DNA of 64,000 nt, taken from Campylobacterales bacterium. GTDB lineage: Bacteria > Campylobacterota > Campylobacteria > Campylobacterales > Sulfurospirillaceae. Below, one piece after another: positions 56,001 to 64,000 of the stretch. The position numbers and the translations under genes were made by a program. Location of the stretch: contig JAFGFU010000001.1 in the NCBI GenBank assembly GCA_016930915.1, forward strand, positions 62,001 to 126,000, given 5' to 3'. Below the pieces are notes generated by a model. It ran no database searches and was not told where the DNA came from. It saw nothing but the letters and a program-made list of their open reading frames with translations. Position 1 is the stretch's first letter. Each line of letters begins with the position of its first letter.

Positions 56001-57280
56001 AAACGTTACATGTAAAACCAAAAGGTAACTTTTCGTTTACAACACACAGCATTGCCAGCGATAAATCAATTTCACATCGCTGTGCTATTTTTTCACTTTT
56101 AAGTGATCAAGCGTCTGTGATTCAAAATTATTTACAAGCAGAAGATACACTGTGTACACTCAGTATTGTAGAGTCCTTAGGCGCACAAGTAGAAAAGAGT
56201 GAAGATGGTATACTGACTATTACGCCACCCCAGTCTATTGTAGAGCCTCCATGTATTTTAGATTGTGGAAATTCAGGAACGGCTATTCGTCTTTTAATGG
56301 GCTTTTTATCGACATGTGATGGTTTTTTTGTGTTACATGGAGATAAATACCTTGCCAGTCGCCCAATGCGCCGTGTCGCTGATCCTTTGCGCAGTGTTGG
56401 GGCATGTATTGATGGACGAAGTAACGGTAATTTCGCACCTCTAAGTATTCGTGGGCAAAAGCTTAAAGCCTTCCAGTATGAGAGTAAAATTGCTTCAGCA
56501 CAAGTGAAAAGTGCACTGATTTTAGCTGCACTGCAAGCTGATGGAATCTCGTCGTTTGTAGAGCCAGAGCTTAGCCGTGATCATAGTGAACGCATGCTAA
56601 GAGGCATGGGTGCTAATGTGATTTCAGAGGGTTTACATGTAAAGATTCATCCATTAGAAAAAGCGCTAAAACCTTTGCATTTGCGTGTTCCAAGTGATCC
56701 CTCTAGCGGTTTCTTTTTTGCCATAGCCGCAGCGATTAATGTGGGATCTACAGTCACTTTGCATAATATGCTTCTCAATCCAACACGTATTGAAGCTTAT
56801 AAAGTGCTTGAGCGCATGGGGGCGAAGGTTGCGTTTATTGAAAAAGAGAGCTTGTATGAGTCTGTGGGCGATATTATCATCACGGGGGCACCGTTAAGAG
56901 GTGTTGAGGTGAGTGAAAATATTTCGTGGCTGATTGATGAATTGCCAGCACTCTCCATCGCTTTTGCGTGTGCGCAAGGCAAGAGTGTGGTGAAAAATGC
57001 GGAAGAACTTCGTGTTAAAGAGAGTGATAGAATTGCTAGTGTGGTGAAAAATCTTCGTCTATGTGGCATTGAAGTGGAAGAGTTTCCTGATGGATATGCC
57101 GTAAGTGGAGGCGTGCTTCAGAGTGCTACGATTAACAGTTTTGGCGACCATCGTATTGCGATGAGTTTTGCTATTGCAGGCACACGTGTTGCGATGAAAA
57201 TTGAAGATATTGAATGCATTAATACTTCTTTCCCTAATTTTATTGAGCTTGTCTCTCAGATAGGAAACCTTGAAGAATGA
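55997..57280 (+). CDS. aroA: 3-Phosphoshikimate 1-carboxyvinyltransferase (EPSP synthase)
   Basis: AroA transfers enolpyruvate from PEP to shikimate-3-phosphate. The 427-residue protein shows [12 protein letters not shown] near residue 20, [17 protein letters not shown], the Arg-rich [14 protein letters not shown] and the C-terminal [12 protein letters not shown] and [15 protein letters not shown] near palindrome copy places LHVK at residues 4-7, just after the start, and an exact copy encodes a second LHVK further in. It overlaps pheT and ispH by four bases each, so aroA is part of one coupled run. Confidence 0.97.
   Translation: MKTLHVKPKGNFSFTTHSIASDKSISHRCAIFSLLSDQASVIQNYLQAEDTLCTLSIVESLGAQVEKSEDGILTITPPQSIVEPPCILDCGNSGTAIRLLMGFLSTCDGFFVLHGDKYLASRPMRRVADPLRSVGACIDGRSNGNFAPLSIRGQKLKAFQYESKIASAQVKSALILAALQADGISSFVEPELSRDHSERMLRGMGANVISEGLHVKIHPLEKALKPLHLRVPSDPSSGFFFAIAAAINVGSTVTLHNMLLNPTRIEAYKVLERMGAKVAFIEKESLYESVGDIIITGAPLRGVEVSENISWLIDELPALSIAFACAQGKSVVKNAEELRVKESDRIASVVKNLRLCGIEVEEFPDGYAVSGGVLQSATINSFGDHRIAMSFAIAGTRVAMKIEDIECINTSFPNFIELVSQIGNLEE
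56632..56643. repeat. Palindrome TTTACATGTAAA inside aroA
   Basis: An exact copy in frame as LHVK ([11 protein letters not shown]). Confidence 0.95.
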
Positions 57281-58110
57281 AGATAAAATTAGCCACACGT
57301 TATGGGTTTTGTTTTGGGGTAAAACGTGCCATTAAAATTGCTGAAAATACACAGAATGCTTCCACTATTGGACCACTCATTCATAATAATGAAGAAATTA
57401 ATCGGCTAAGAGAAAATTTTAATGTAAAAACCTTACACGATATATCTGAAGCAAAAGGGGTTGATAAAGCCATTATCCGAACACATGGTATTCCTAAACA
57501 TGATTTGGAAAAATTGATACAGAGCAATACGGAAGTGATTAATGCAACTTGCCCGTATGTGACAAAACCTCAAGAAATTTGTGAAAAAATGAGTAAAGAG
57601 GGATATGAAATTGTCATTTTTGGTGATGCAAATCACCCCGAAGTAAAAGGGGTAGAAAGTTATGCTATTCATGGTGCTCATGTGGTTCAAAGTGTGTTTG
57701 AATTGGAACAAATAAAATTTAAAAAAGGCAAAATTGCGGTTGTTTCACAAACCACACGAAAAGTAAGTGAGTTTTTAGAAATTACAAGCCATTTAATTAC
57801 ACGTTATAAAGAAGTGCGTGTTTTCAATACCATTTGCAATGCTACCTTTGAAAATCAAGATGCTGCACGTGAACTTGCACAAGAAGCAGATGTTGTCATT
57901 GTGATTGGCGGAAAAAATTCTTCTAATACAAAACAGTTACATAGTATTTGTAAAGAATACTGTGAAGATAGCTTTTTAGTTGAGAGTGAAAAAGATTTAG
58001 AACCTTCATGGTTTGTTGGAAAAACGCTTTGTGGTGTTACTGCAGGTGCTTCAACGCCTGACTGGATTATTGAAAAAATAATTGGAAAAATAAGCGAAAT
58101 TAAAGTATAA
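57277..58110 (+). CDS. ispH: 4-Hydroxy-3-methylbut-2-enyl diphosphate reductase
   Basis: IspH makes IPP and DMAPP in the last step of the MEP isoprenoid pathway with a 4Fe-4S cluster. The three cluster cysteines appear in [22 protein letters not shown] and [15 protein letters not shown]; the active-site His and Glu are in IRTHGIP and NATFENQD-like contexts. The length of 277 is normal. It overlaps aroA by four bases and precedes rpsA by 65, in which a near copy of the palindrome (TTTACATGTAAC) occurs. Confidence 0.96.
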   Translation: MKIKLATRYGFCFGVKRAIKIAENTQNASTIGPLIHNNEEINRLRENFNVKTLHDISEAKGVDKAIIRTHGIPKHDLEKLIQSNTEVINATCPYVTKPQEICEKMSKEGYEIVIFGDANHPEVKGVESYAIHGAHVVQSVFELEQIKFKKGKIAVVSQTTRKVSEFLEITSHLITRYKEVRVFNTICNATFENQDAARELAQEADVVIVIGGKNSSNTKQLHSICKEYCEDSFLVESEKDLEPSWFVGKTLCGVTAGASTPDWIIEKIIGKISEIKV

Positions 58111-58175
58111 TAAACAACTTTTGCATGTTTACATGTAACTAAATGTGTTAAAAATCAATCAAAAAAGGGTATACA

Positions 58176-59852
58176 ATGGTAAAAGAGGCGAACAAAGCTG
58201 TTCATACTGACGCCGTGGACGAACATGAGGAGATGGATTTTGCGGCGATGTTGGAAGAGTCTTTCAAAGATTCTGAGAAAGATGCGCTCATCAACGGTGT
58301 TGTCGTTGCAATTAAAGAAGATGTTATTTTAGTAGATGTGGGCAAGAAGTCCGAGGGACGCTTAAACGCTTCAGAAGTAACAGATGAAAATGGCAACATT
58401 ACATGTAAAGTTGGTGATGTAATTTCTGTAGTCATTACAGGTTTCAGAAACGAAAGACCAGCGGTTTCGCACAAAAAGGCCCTTCGTAAAGATCGTATCA
58501 AAGCGTTTATTGCAGAGTATAATGAAGAAGATGATCTGGCATTTGATGTTAAGATTACAGGTAAAAACAAGGGTGGATTTATCGCTGAGAACAAAGATGG
58601 GATTGAGTTTTTCCTTCCACGTTCACAAGCAGCCGTTAAAGATATGAATAGTTTAATGGGTAAAACACTTAAAGTTAAGATTATAAAAATTGATGAAGCG
58701 ACAGAATCTATCATTATTTCTCGCAAAAAATATTTAGACGATGACCGTAAAAAACGCAAAGAGATTGTGCAAGAACTCATTGACCGTGATGAAGTGGTCG
58801 ATGGAACGATTAAAAAAATTACAACCTATGGTATGTTCGTAGATGTCGGTGGTATTGATGGGTTAGTTCACTACAGTGAAATCAGTTACAAAGGTCCAGT
58901 CAATCCAGGTACCCTTTACAAAGAAGGTGAAGTGATCCCTGTTAAAGCCATTAAATATGACAAAGATAAACGTCATTTATCGCTTTCGATTAAAGCGGCT
59001 ATGCCAGATCCTTGGGATGAGATTAAAGATGAGTTAGAAACAGGTGATTCTATTCAAGTGACTATCAGCAACATTGAGCCATACGGCGCATTTGTTGATT
59101 TGGGCAATGATATTGAAGGATTTTTACATATTTCTGAGATTTCATGGGATAAAAATATCAAACACCCACGTGATTACATCGAAGAGGGTCAAGTGGTTGA
59201 TGTTGAAGTCATTGAGATTGATGCAAAAGAGAGACGTTTACGTGTTTCTTTGAAAAATGTTTTGGCTAAACCATTTGATGAATTTACAAAGAAATTTAAA
59301 GTAGGTGATGTTGTTAAGGGAACGATTACAACCATTACGGCTTTTGGAGCATTTGTTAAAATCGGTGGTATTGAAGGACTTTTACACAATGAAGATGCTT
59401 CATGGGATCGTAACAACAAATGCAAAGAGCTCTTTGCTGTTGGTGATGAAGTAGAGGTGAAAATTGTAAAAATTGACGAAGAAGCTGAAAAAGTCTCTTT
59501 GAGTAAAAAAGAGCTTGAAGACAGTCCTATTCAAAAATATGCAAAGACACATGAGAACGGTGATATTGTTCATGGCAAAATCAGAGATATTAAAGAATTT
59601 GGTATTTTTGTTGAGTTGGAAGAGAATGTTGATGCATTGATTCGTAAAGAAGATTTGGGTCAAGTGAATGAAGCAGATCTTAAAGTAGGCGATGAAATCG
59701 AAGCGGCTATTACCTTTATTGATGACAAAAAAAATCGTATTCGTCTCTCTGTTAGACGTCTTTCTAAGCTAAAAGAGAGAGAAGCGCTTAAAGAAATCAA
59801 TAAAGAAGAAAAAATGACGCTTGGAGATATCTTAAAAGATCAACTGAAGTAA
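58176..59852 (+). CDS. rpsA: 30S ribosomal protein S1
   Basis: S1 brings mRNA to the 30S subunit. The 558-residue protein has six S1 repeats, starting near residue 38 (DALINGVVVAIKEDVILVDVGKKSEGRL) and clearly repeated at VVDGTIKKITTYGMFVDVGGIDGLVHYSEIS, QVTISNIEPYGAFVDLGNDIEGFLHISEISW, VVKGTITTITAFGAFVKIGGIEGLLHNEDASW and IVHGKIRDIKEFGIFVELEENVDALIRKEDL. The length equals the classical E. coli protein. A near palindrome copy (ATTACATGTAAA) encodes ITCK in the first repeat. Confidence 0.97.
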   Translation: MVKEANKAVHTDAVDEHEEMDFAAMLEESFKDSEKDALINGVVVAIKEDVILVDVGKKSEGRLNASEVTDENGNITCKVGDVISVVITGFRNERPAVSHKKALRKDRIKAFIAEYNEEDDLAFDVKITGKNKGGFIAENKDGIEFFLPRSQAAVKDMNSLMGKTLKVKIIKIDEATESIIISRKKYLDDDRKKRKEIVQELIDRDEVVDGTIKKITTYGMFVDVGGIDGLVHYSEISYKGPVNPGTLYKEGEVIPVKAIKYDKDKRHLSLSIKAAMPDPWDEIKDELETGDSIQVTISNIEPYGAFVDLGNDIEGFLHISEISWDKNIKHPRDYIEEGQVVDVEVIEIDAKERRLRVSLKNVLAKPFDEFTKKFKVGDVVKGTITTITAFGAFVKIGGIEGLLHNEDASWDRNNKCKELFAVGDEVEVKIVKIDEEAEKVSLSKKELEDSPIQKYAKTHENGDIVHGKIRDIKEFGIFVELEENVDALIRKEDLGQVNEADLKVGDEIEAAITFIDDKKNRIRLSVRRLSKLKEREALKEINKEEKMTLGDILKDQLK

Positions 59853-59855
59853 TCC

Positions 59856-60341
59856 ATGCAAAGAAAAGTACTTGGCGCACTCTTTGTGATACTTTTTGTG
59901 GGAGTAGGATTTTTTTTATCCCAACTCCTAAATCAAGAGGTTGACGTTAAAATAGATGTTGCTGAGTACGAATCTTCAAAACAGCCAGAGATTAATCAAC
60001 ACACAGATAAAAAGATGTGGATTAAAGAGATGGCGCAAAAAGATTCACGAGAGTTCATTTTTCCTGTCAATGAACTTTTTATGCAAATTGATTTAGCAAA
60101 AGAGTTGGGTGGTAATGGGAAAACAAAATCGTTTCGCTTGGTGATTGATCGAGCGGATCGTTATTCACTCTTTTGTATTATTCAAACACTAACATCTTTA
60201 CATTTACCCTATATGGTGATTAAAGAAGATAAATTTCCTTTGATTTTTGTGGAAGAAAAAAGTGCAAAGAAACTAGAAAGTGTTGTTTTAGAGCTTGAAA
60301 AATATGATATTAAATCAAAAATTGTCGAGGTTTGGTTATGA
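59856..60341 (+). CDS. Membrane-anchored protein of unknown function between rpsA and serA
   Basis: A 161-residue protein with one N-terminal helix (about 5-24, VLGALFVILFVGVGFFLSQLL) and an otherwise soluble, probably periplasmic domain of mixed charge (MWIKEMAQKDSREFIFPVNELFM ... SFRLVIDRADRYSLFCIIQTLTSLHLPYMVIKEDKFPLIFVEEKS). The helix could instead be an uncleaved signal. I do not recognise the family. I recall an uncharacterised gene at the same place between rpsA and serA in C. jejuni, so it is probably a conserved Campylobacterota protein. It overlaps serA by four bases. Confidence 0.7.
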   Translation: MQRKVLGALFVILFVGVGFFLSQLLNQEVDVKIDVAEYESSKQPEINQHTDKKMWIKEMAQKDSREFIFPVNELFMQIDLAKELGGNGKTKSFRLVIDRADRYSLFCIIQTLTSLHLPYMVIKEDKFPLIFVEEKSAKKLESVVLELEKYDIKSKIVEVWL

Positions 60342-61924
60342 AAACAAAAAAGATCATTGTATGTGATGCAATCCACGAAAAAGGTTTTGAAATCTTACGT
60401 GCTGAAAAAGATATTGACGTTGTTGATGCAGTAAAGCTTCCAAAAGATGAATTGTTGAAAATCATAGGAGACTGTGATGTTGCCATTACGCGAAGTTCTA
60501 CGGATGTGGACGAGAAATTTTTAAATGCTGCAACGAATCTAAAAGCAATCGTAAGAGCAGGTGTGGGCGTTGACAATGTGGATCAAGAGGGATGTTCAAG
60601 ACGTGGTATTATTGCGATGAATGTTCCAACAGCTAATACTATCGCTGCTGTTGAACTCACTATGGCACACCTGTTAGGCTGCGCAAGAAGTTTTCCTAAT
60701 GCGAATAACCACCTGAAAATTGAACGTGTCTGGAATCGTGAAAAATGGTATGGTGTAGAGCTTGCTGAAAAACGTTTAGGGGTGATTGGTTTTGGTAATA
60801 TTGGTAGTCGTGTCGCAATTCGTGCAAAATCATTTGGCATGGAAATTGTTGCGTATGATCCTTATATTCCTGCTTCCAAAGTGACAGACCTTGGTATGAC
60901 ATATACGACCAATTTTAACGATATCTTAGCATGTGATTTCATTACGATTCATACACCTAAAAATAAAGAAACCATCAATATGATTTCTCATGATGAAATT
61001 GCAAAAATGAAAGATGGTGTACGTCTTGTCAATTGTGCAAGAGGTGGCTTATACAATGAAGAAGCACTTTTTGCAGGGCTTAAAAGTGGTAAAATCGCTT
61101 TTGCAGGCATTGATGTTTTCTCTAAAGAACCTGCCACAAGCCATCCGCTACTTGATTTAGAAAATATTTGTGTGACCCCTCACCTTGGTGCAAATACCTT
61201 AGAATCTCAAGAAAAAATTGCTATTCAAGCTGCTGAGAATGCGGTGAGTGCGGCACGTGGTATTAGTTATCCTAATGCGCTTAACTTACCTATTAAAGCT
61301 GAGGATATGCCAGCTTCTTTGAAACCTTATTTAGAATTGGTTCAAAAAATGGGCTTTTTAGCTGCGCAACTCAATCGTTCTGCTATTAAATCTATTCGTC
61401 TTGAACTTGAAGGGGATATTGCTGAATTTGGTAAATCTCTTTTAACATTTGGCATTGTAGGTGCACTCAGTGAAACCAATACGACAACAGTGAATTATGT
61501 GAATGCAGAATTTGTCGCCAAAGAAAAGGGCATTGAGAGTAAATTTGAAGCATTAGGAAGTACGAGTGGTTATAAAAACAAAGTAACTTTGGTTTTAGTC
61601 ACCGATAAAGACGCGATTAGTATTAGTGGAACTGTTTTTGGTGAAGATGAACAGCGTATTGTGGGCATTAATGGCTTTAAATTTGACTTTAAACCTAAAG
61701 GTAAGATGATTATCTTTAAAAACAGTGACGTTCCTGGTGTTATTGCTAATATCACCTCTATTTTGGCAAAAGAAGGTATTAATATTGCAGACTTTAGATT
61801 GGGTCGTGGCGCACATCAATTTGCAATGGCGGTTATCTTAGTGGATACGGATATTGATAAAAAAATCATTACAGAACTCAATAAACTCGAAACATGTATT
61901 TGGGTTGAGTATGCAGTTTTATAA
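60338..61924 (+). CDS. serA: D-3-phosphoglycerate dehydrogenase
   Basis: SerA oxidises 3-phosphoglycerate to start serine synthesis. ATG 60338 is chosen over the track's TTG 60332 because it forms ATGA with the previous stop and has GAGG upstream; the protein then has 528 residues. The N-terminal catalytic domain includes an NAD loop (LGVIGFGNIGSRVAIR) and the substrate/catalytic LVNCARGGLYNEEAL ... VTPHLGANTLESQEK. An ASB domain and a C-terminal ACT domain (about 455-528, FKNSDVPGVIANITSILAKEGINIADFRLGR) follow, the long form usually open to serine feedback. Confidence 0.95.
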   Translation: MKTKKIIVCDAIHEKGFEILRAEKDIDVVDAVKLPKDELLKIIGDCDVAITRSSTDVDEKFLNAATNLKAIVRAGVGVDNVDQEGCSRRGIIAMNVPTANTIAAVELTMAHLLGCARSFPNANNHLKIERVWNREKWYGVELAEKRLGVIGFGNIGSRVAIRAKSFGMEIVAYDPYIPASKVTDLGMTYTTNFNDILACDFITIHTPKNKETINMISHDEIAKMKDGVRLVNCARGGLYNEEALFAGLKSGKIAFAGIDVFSKEPATSHPLLDLENICVTPHLGANTLESQEKIAIQAAENAVSAARGISYPNALNLPIKAEDMPASLKPYLELVQKMGFLAAQLNRSAIKSIRLELEGDIAEFGKSLLTFGIVGALSETNTTTVNYVNAEFVAKEKGIESKFEALGSTSGYKNKVTLVLVTDKDAISISGTVFGEDEQRIVGINGFKFDFKPKGKMIIFKNSDVPGVIANITSILAKEGINIADFRLGRGAHQFAMAVILVDTDIDKKIITELNKLETCIWVEYAVL

Positions 61925-61941
61925 AAAAAAGGGATAGTGAA

Positions 61942-63099
61942 ATGTTAAGAGAGAAGTTTACCCCTATTTGCTTTTTATCGGCTTTAGGAGCGGGGGGACT
62001 CTCTGTCTCCTTTTTTATCTATTTGATGTTTATGGTTCCTCATGTTGGGGTTCCTATGACAACGTTTGAGTTTTTTTATGCAGCTCTTATTAAGGGTGAC
62101 TGGCTCTCTTTTGTGAGTGGAGCTAGTGCTTTTGGTATTTTATTTTTTGCGTTTTATCACTTTAAACTTTTAATTTGGAATATCAAACAGTATACACTTT
62201 ATAAAAAATCTGAAGCATATCAGCGTTTAATTACTTCCAATGCTGAAGTAACACTTATGGCACTTCCTCTAACATTTACGATGACCATTAATGTCTGTTT
62301 TGTTTTGGGCGCACTTTTTGTTCCAAAGCTATGGAATGTTGTAGAGTATCTTTTTCCTTTTGCCTTGATAGGATTTGCTCTTTGTGGATATTTTGCTTTA
62401 AAATTTTTTATTGATTATTTTACTCGTTTAATTGTCAAAGGTGATTTTGACTTTGCAAACAATAATAACCTTTCTCAAATGATCTCTATTTTTGCTTTCG
62501 CAATGGTCGCTGTTGGTTTTGCCGCGCCTGGTGCGATGAGTCACTCTTTGGTCATTAATGCGATTGGTATTTTTTGTGCCATTTTTTTTAGTGCGATTGC
62601 CCTTTTATTGCTTTTGATTAAAATGATTTTTGGTTTTCAAAATATCTTTCAACAAGGTATTTCAAACGAAGCCAGCCCTTCATTATGGATTATGATACCG
62701 ATTTTAACTCTTTTAGGTATTACCTTTATTCGTGTGAGTTTTGGGCTTGATCATCATTTTGATCAGAAAATGGCTAATGCTTCCATGTTTACCTTTACCA
62801 GTTTGGTACTTTCTTTGCAACTCATTTTTGGATTAATTGGTTATCAAGTAATGCGTAATATTGGTTATTTTGAAACTTTTGTTAATTCAAATACTCTCTC
62901 TCCTACAAGTTTTGCACTCATTTGTCCAGGGGTTGCGTTTATGGTGTTTGGTATGTTTTTTATCCATACAGGTTTGGTTGCTAACAATGTCTTAGTTCAA
63001 AATTCATTTTTTTACTTTGTGATGATGCTTCCTTTTATTTATATTCAATTTACAACGGTTTTCTATTTTTTAAAGCTAAAGAATAAATTTTTTTCATAG
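61942..63099 (+). CDS. Ten-helix membrane protein, TDT-like (TsoY-like candidate)
   Basis: A 385-residue polytopic membrane protein with about ten helices and no soluble domain. The overall pattern resembles TDT (tellurite-resistance/dicarboxylate transporter) proteins. I also recall a Campylobacterota family named TsoY, some members of which are selenoproteins, that fits this size. If it is TsoY, Cys in SFALICPGVAFMVFG would be the position where others use selenocysteine. No internal TGA is present here. The family call is tentative and substrate is unknown. It follows serA by 17 bases. Confidence 0.6.
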   Translation: MLREKFTPICFLSALGAGGLSVSFFIYLMFMVPHVGVPMTTFEFFYAALIKGDWLSFVSGASAFGILFFAFYHFKLLIWNIKQYTLYKKSEAYQRLITSNAEVTLMALPLTFTMTINVCFVLGALFVPKLWNVVEYLFPFALIGFALCGYFALKFFIDYFTRLIVKGDFDFANNNNLSQMISIFAFAMVAVGFAAPGAMSHSLVINAIGIFCAIFFSAIALLLLLIKMIFGFQNIFQQGISNEASPSLWIMIPILTLLGITFIRVSFGLDHHFDQKMANASMFTFTSLVLSLQLIFGLIGYQVMRNIGYFETFVNSNTLSPTSFALICPGVAFMVFGMFFIHTGLVANNVLVQNSFFYFVMMLPFIYIQFTTVFYFLKLKNKFFS

Positions 63100-63130
63100 A
63101 TAATTATTTTATTCTAAAATAGTTATCTTA
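63098..63130 (+). terminator. AT-only hairpin after the membrane-protein gene
   Basis: A 14-bp stem (AGATAATTATTTTA / TAAAATAGTTATCT, one G-U pair) with a three-base loop starts inside the stop codon. It is long but has only A-T pairs, so it is a weak terminator candidate. Confidence 0.45.
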
Positions 63131-63188
63131 ATCTTTACTAATTAATAAAGCAATACATAGAATGTGATATTATCTCCCTTAATGTATC

Positions 63189-63211
63189 TATCCGTCTTAT
63201 TTTGATGGATA
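63189..63211. promoter_or_regulatory. Inverted repeat just upstream of the TolC-like gene
   Basis: TATCCGTC and GATGGATA form an 8-bp imperfect inverted repeat around TTATTTT, four bases before the AAGGGAGAG ribosome-binding site. A GATATTAT about 20 bases upstream could be the -10. It could be an operator at the transcription start, as for efflux repressors, or an mRNA hairpin. Confidence 0.4.
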
Positions 63212-63229
63212 AAAAAGGGAGAGTATTGC

Positions 63230-64000
63230 ATGAAAATGTTTGTTTACCTATGCTTGCTTATAAGCCTATCTTTTGCTAATTCTACACTGACGCTTAATGT
63301 TGCACTTGAAAAAGTCAAACAAAAAAATAGAGAAATCGACCTTGCCAAAATGGATGAGTTAATCAGTGGACTCGAAGAAGATGTCTCTCAAGTGAGTTCT
63401 TATGGTGTTCTTGATTTAACGCAAAATGCTATGCGTAGCAATGATGCTCTGAATGTATTTGGTTATAAGCTACAATCTCGTGAAGCAACATTTTCAGATT
63501 TTGGCTTTAGGCAGTTGGATATGAGTAATCCTAATTATGATGCTAAGCCAAGTGATCTGAATTATCCTAAAAGTCGCAACCATTTTTCTACACACGCAAC
63601 CTATACATTACCTCTTTTTACAGGTGGAAAAATAAGCTACCACCAGAAAATAACCAAAGCCCTGCATCATTTAAGTAGCCTTACTCGTGAAGAGGTAACC
63701 CTTCAAAAAATATATGAAGTCAAAAAAACATTTTATGATATTGCTTTAGTGCAAGCATACGTTCGAGATTTACGTACGATTGAAAATAATATGCAAAGGG
63801 TTTATTGTAAAGCTAAGGCTATGCAAGAAGAGGGGTATGCAAAAAAAGTAGACCTTTTAGAGATTGAAACACGTTTAGCAGACGTTAATCGCCATTTTGA
63901 AAGCGCAAAAGCCAATGAGGCGTTGCTTTATCATTATCTCTCTTTTTTGCTTGATGAGCCTGTTACACAGATTGTCGTTCCTGATGAAGAAGGCGTGGTT
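63230..64000 (+). CDS. TolC-family outer-membrane efflux protein (3' end outside window)
   Basis: The first 257 codons of an exported protein that runs off the window and is therefore missing from the ORF track. It starts at ATG 63230 after AAGGGAGAG, with a signal peptide MKMFVYLCLLISLSFA. The mature sequence has TolC-type coiled-coil and barrel features: TLNVALEKVKQKNREIDLAKMDELI, THATYTLPLFTGGKISYHQKITKA, and VKKTFYDIALVQAYVRDLRTIENNMQRVYCKAKAMQEEGYAKKVDLLEIETRLADV. The P-L-F-x-G-G-K and the G-x-x-x-x-x-D-L-L-E motifs are typical. It probably begins an efflux operon whose pump genes lie beyond the window. Confidence 0.88.
   Translation, partial: MKMFVYLCLLISLSFANSTLTLNVALEKVKQKNREIDLAKMDELISGLEEDVSQVSSYGVLDLTQNAMRSNDALNVFGYKLQSREATFSDFGFRQLDMSNPNYDAKPSDLNYPKSRNHFSTHATYTLPLFTGGKISYHQKITKALHHLSSLTREEVTLQKIYEVKKTFYDIALVQAYVRDLRTIENNMQRVYCKAKAMQEEGYAKKVDLLEIETRLADVNRHFESAKANEALLYHYLSFLLDEPVTQIVVPDEEGVV

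Noticed and set aside
1856-58409. Reading TTTACATGTAAA as the operator of an ordinary transcription factor
   Set aside because: Most copies are deep inside coding regions on both strands and far from promoters, so a conventional regulon does not explain the distribution.
58202-58780. 192-residue minus-strand ORF opposite rpsA
   Set aside because: It is antisense to the first S1 repeats, with a Ser-rich composition typical of shadow translation.
1-64000. CRISPR arrays, insertion sequences, prophage genes, rRNA or a genomic island
   Set aside because: No regularly spaced repeats, transposase or integrase ORFs, terminal inverted repeats, or rRNA-like sequence were found. Gene content and order are core throughout.

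Overview
The window is a gene-dense, AT-rich chromosomal segment from a Campylobacterota (epsilonproteobacterial) genome, most likely Sulfurospirillum or a close relative. The evidence is gene content and order. The blocks gatC / cvpA-fur-lysS-glyA-DUF1882-SPOR-aroE, purD-RDD-LptD-pnp, and HIT / pheS-pheT-aroA-ispH-rpsA-unknown-serA match gene orders I recall from Campylobacter jejuni. Promoters show a TATAAT -10 with no clear -35. No rRNA, insertion sequence, prophage, CRISPR array or plasmid gene was seen, and no stretch over 300 bases lacks a gene. This is core genome rather than an island.

Layout. 1-5.1 kb: the end of a DctA-like transporter, an HDOD protein, polA and mntP. 5.1-7.6 kb (minus): an outer-membrane barrel protein, a YgjP-like metallopeptidase and dnaJ. 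7.7-10.8 kb: a Met-rich Spy/CpxP-like periplasmic protein, an OmpR-type two-component system and recR. 10.8-20.8 kb (minus): a long run from a diguanylate cyclase through cvpA, fur, lysS, glyA, a DUF1882 protein, a SPOR protein, trpE and aroE to an acyl-CoA synthetase. 20.9-22.3 kb (minus): pilT and gatC. 22.4-25.6 kb: a YfgM-like/BamB-like pair, an unknown protein, coaX and a short hisG. 25.6-30.8 kb (minus): a signalling operon with a NIT-domain hybrid kinase. 30.9-33.1 kb (minus): uvrC and a DUF721/DciA-like protein. 33.1-44.6 kb: a tiny LptM-like lipoprotein missing from the ORF track, nadB, nhaD, guaA, hemD, a probable 6S RNA, purD, an RDD protein, lptD and pnp. 44.7-52.2 kb: atpE, tRNA-Leu(GAG), oadGAB, pckA and argH. 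52.2-64 kb: a HIT protein, pheST, aroA, ispH, rpsA, serA, a ten-helix membrane protein and the start of a TolC-like protein.

Systems. oadGAB with pckA link oxaloacetate, pyruvate and PEP at a Na+ pump. NhaD could return the exported Na+. LptD and the LptM-like lipoprotein belong to LPS transport to the outer membrane, and the YfgM/BamB pair to outer-membrane protein biogenesis. Three separate signalling modules are present: the Spy-linked two-component system, a diguanylate cyclase, and the NIT hybrid-kinase operon.

The most striking signal is not a gene. The 12-base palindrome TTTACATGTAAA occurs 19 times exactly, and its 10-base core TTACATGTAA 28 times, where chance predicts well under one. 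Most copies lie inside unrelated genes and leave Leu-His-Val-Lys in the proteins. A few intergenic copies build hairpins. It behaves like a highly iterated palindrome, and I know of no description of it in this group.
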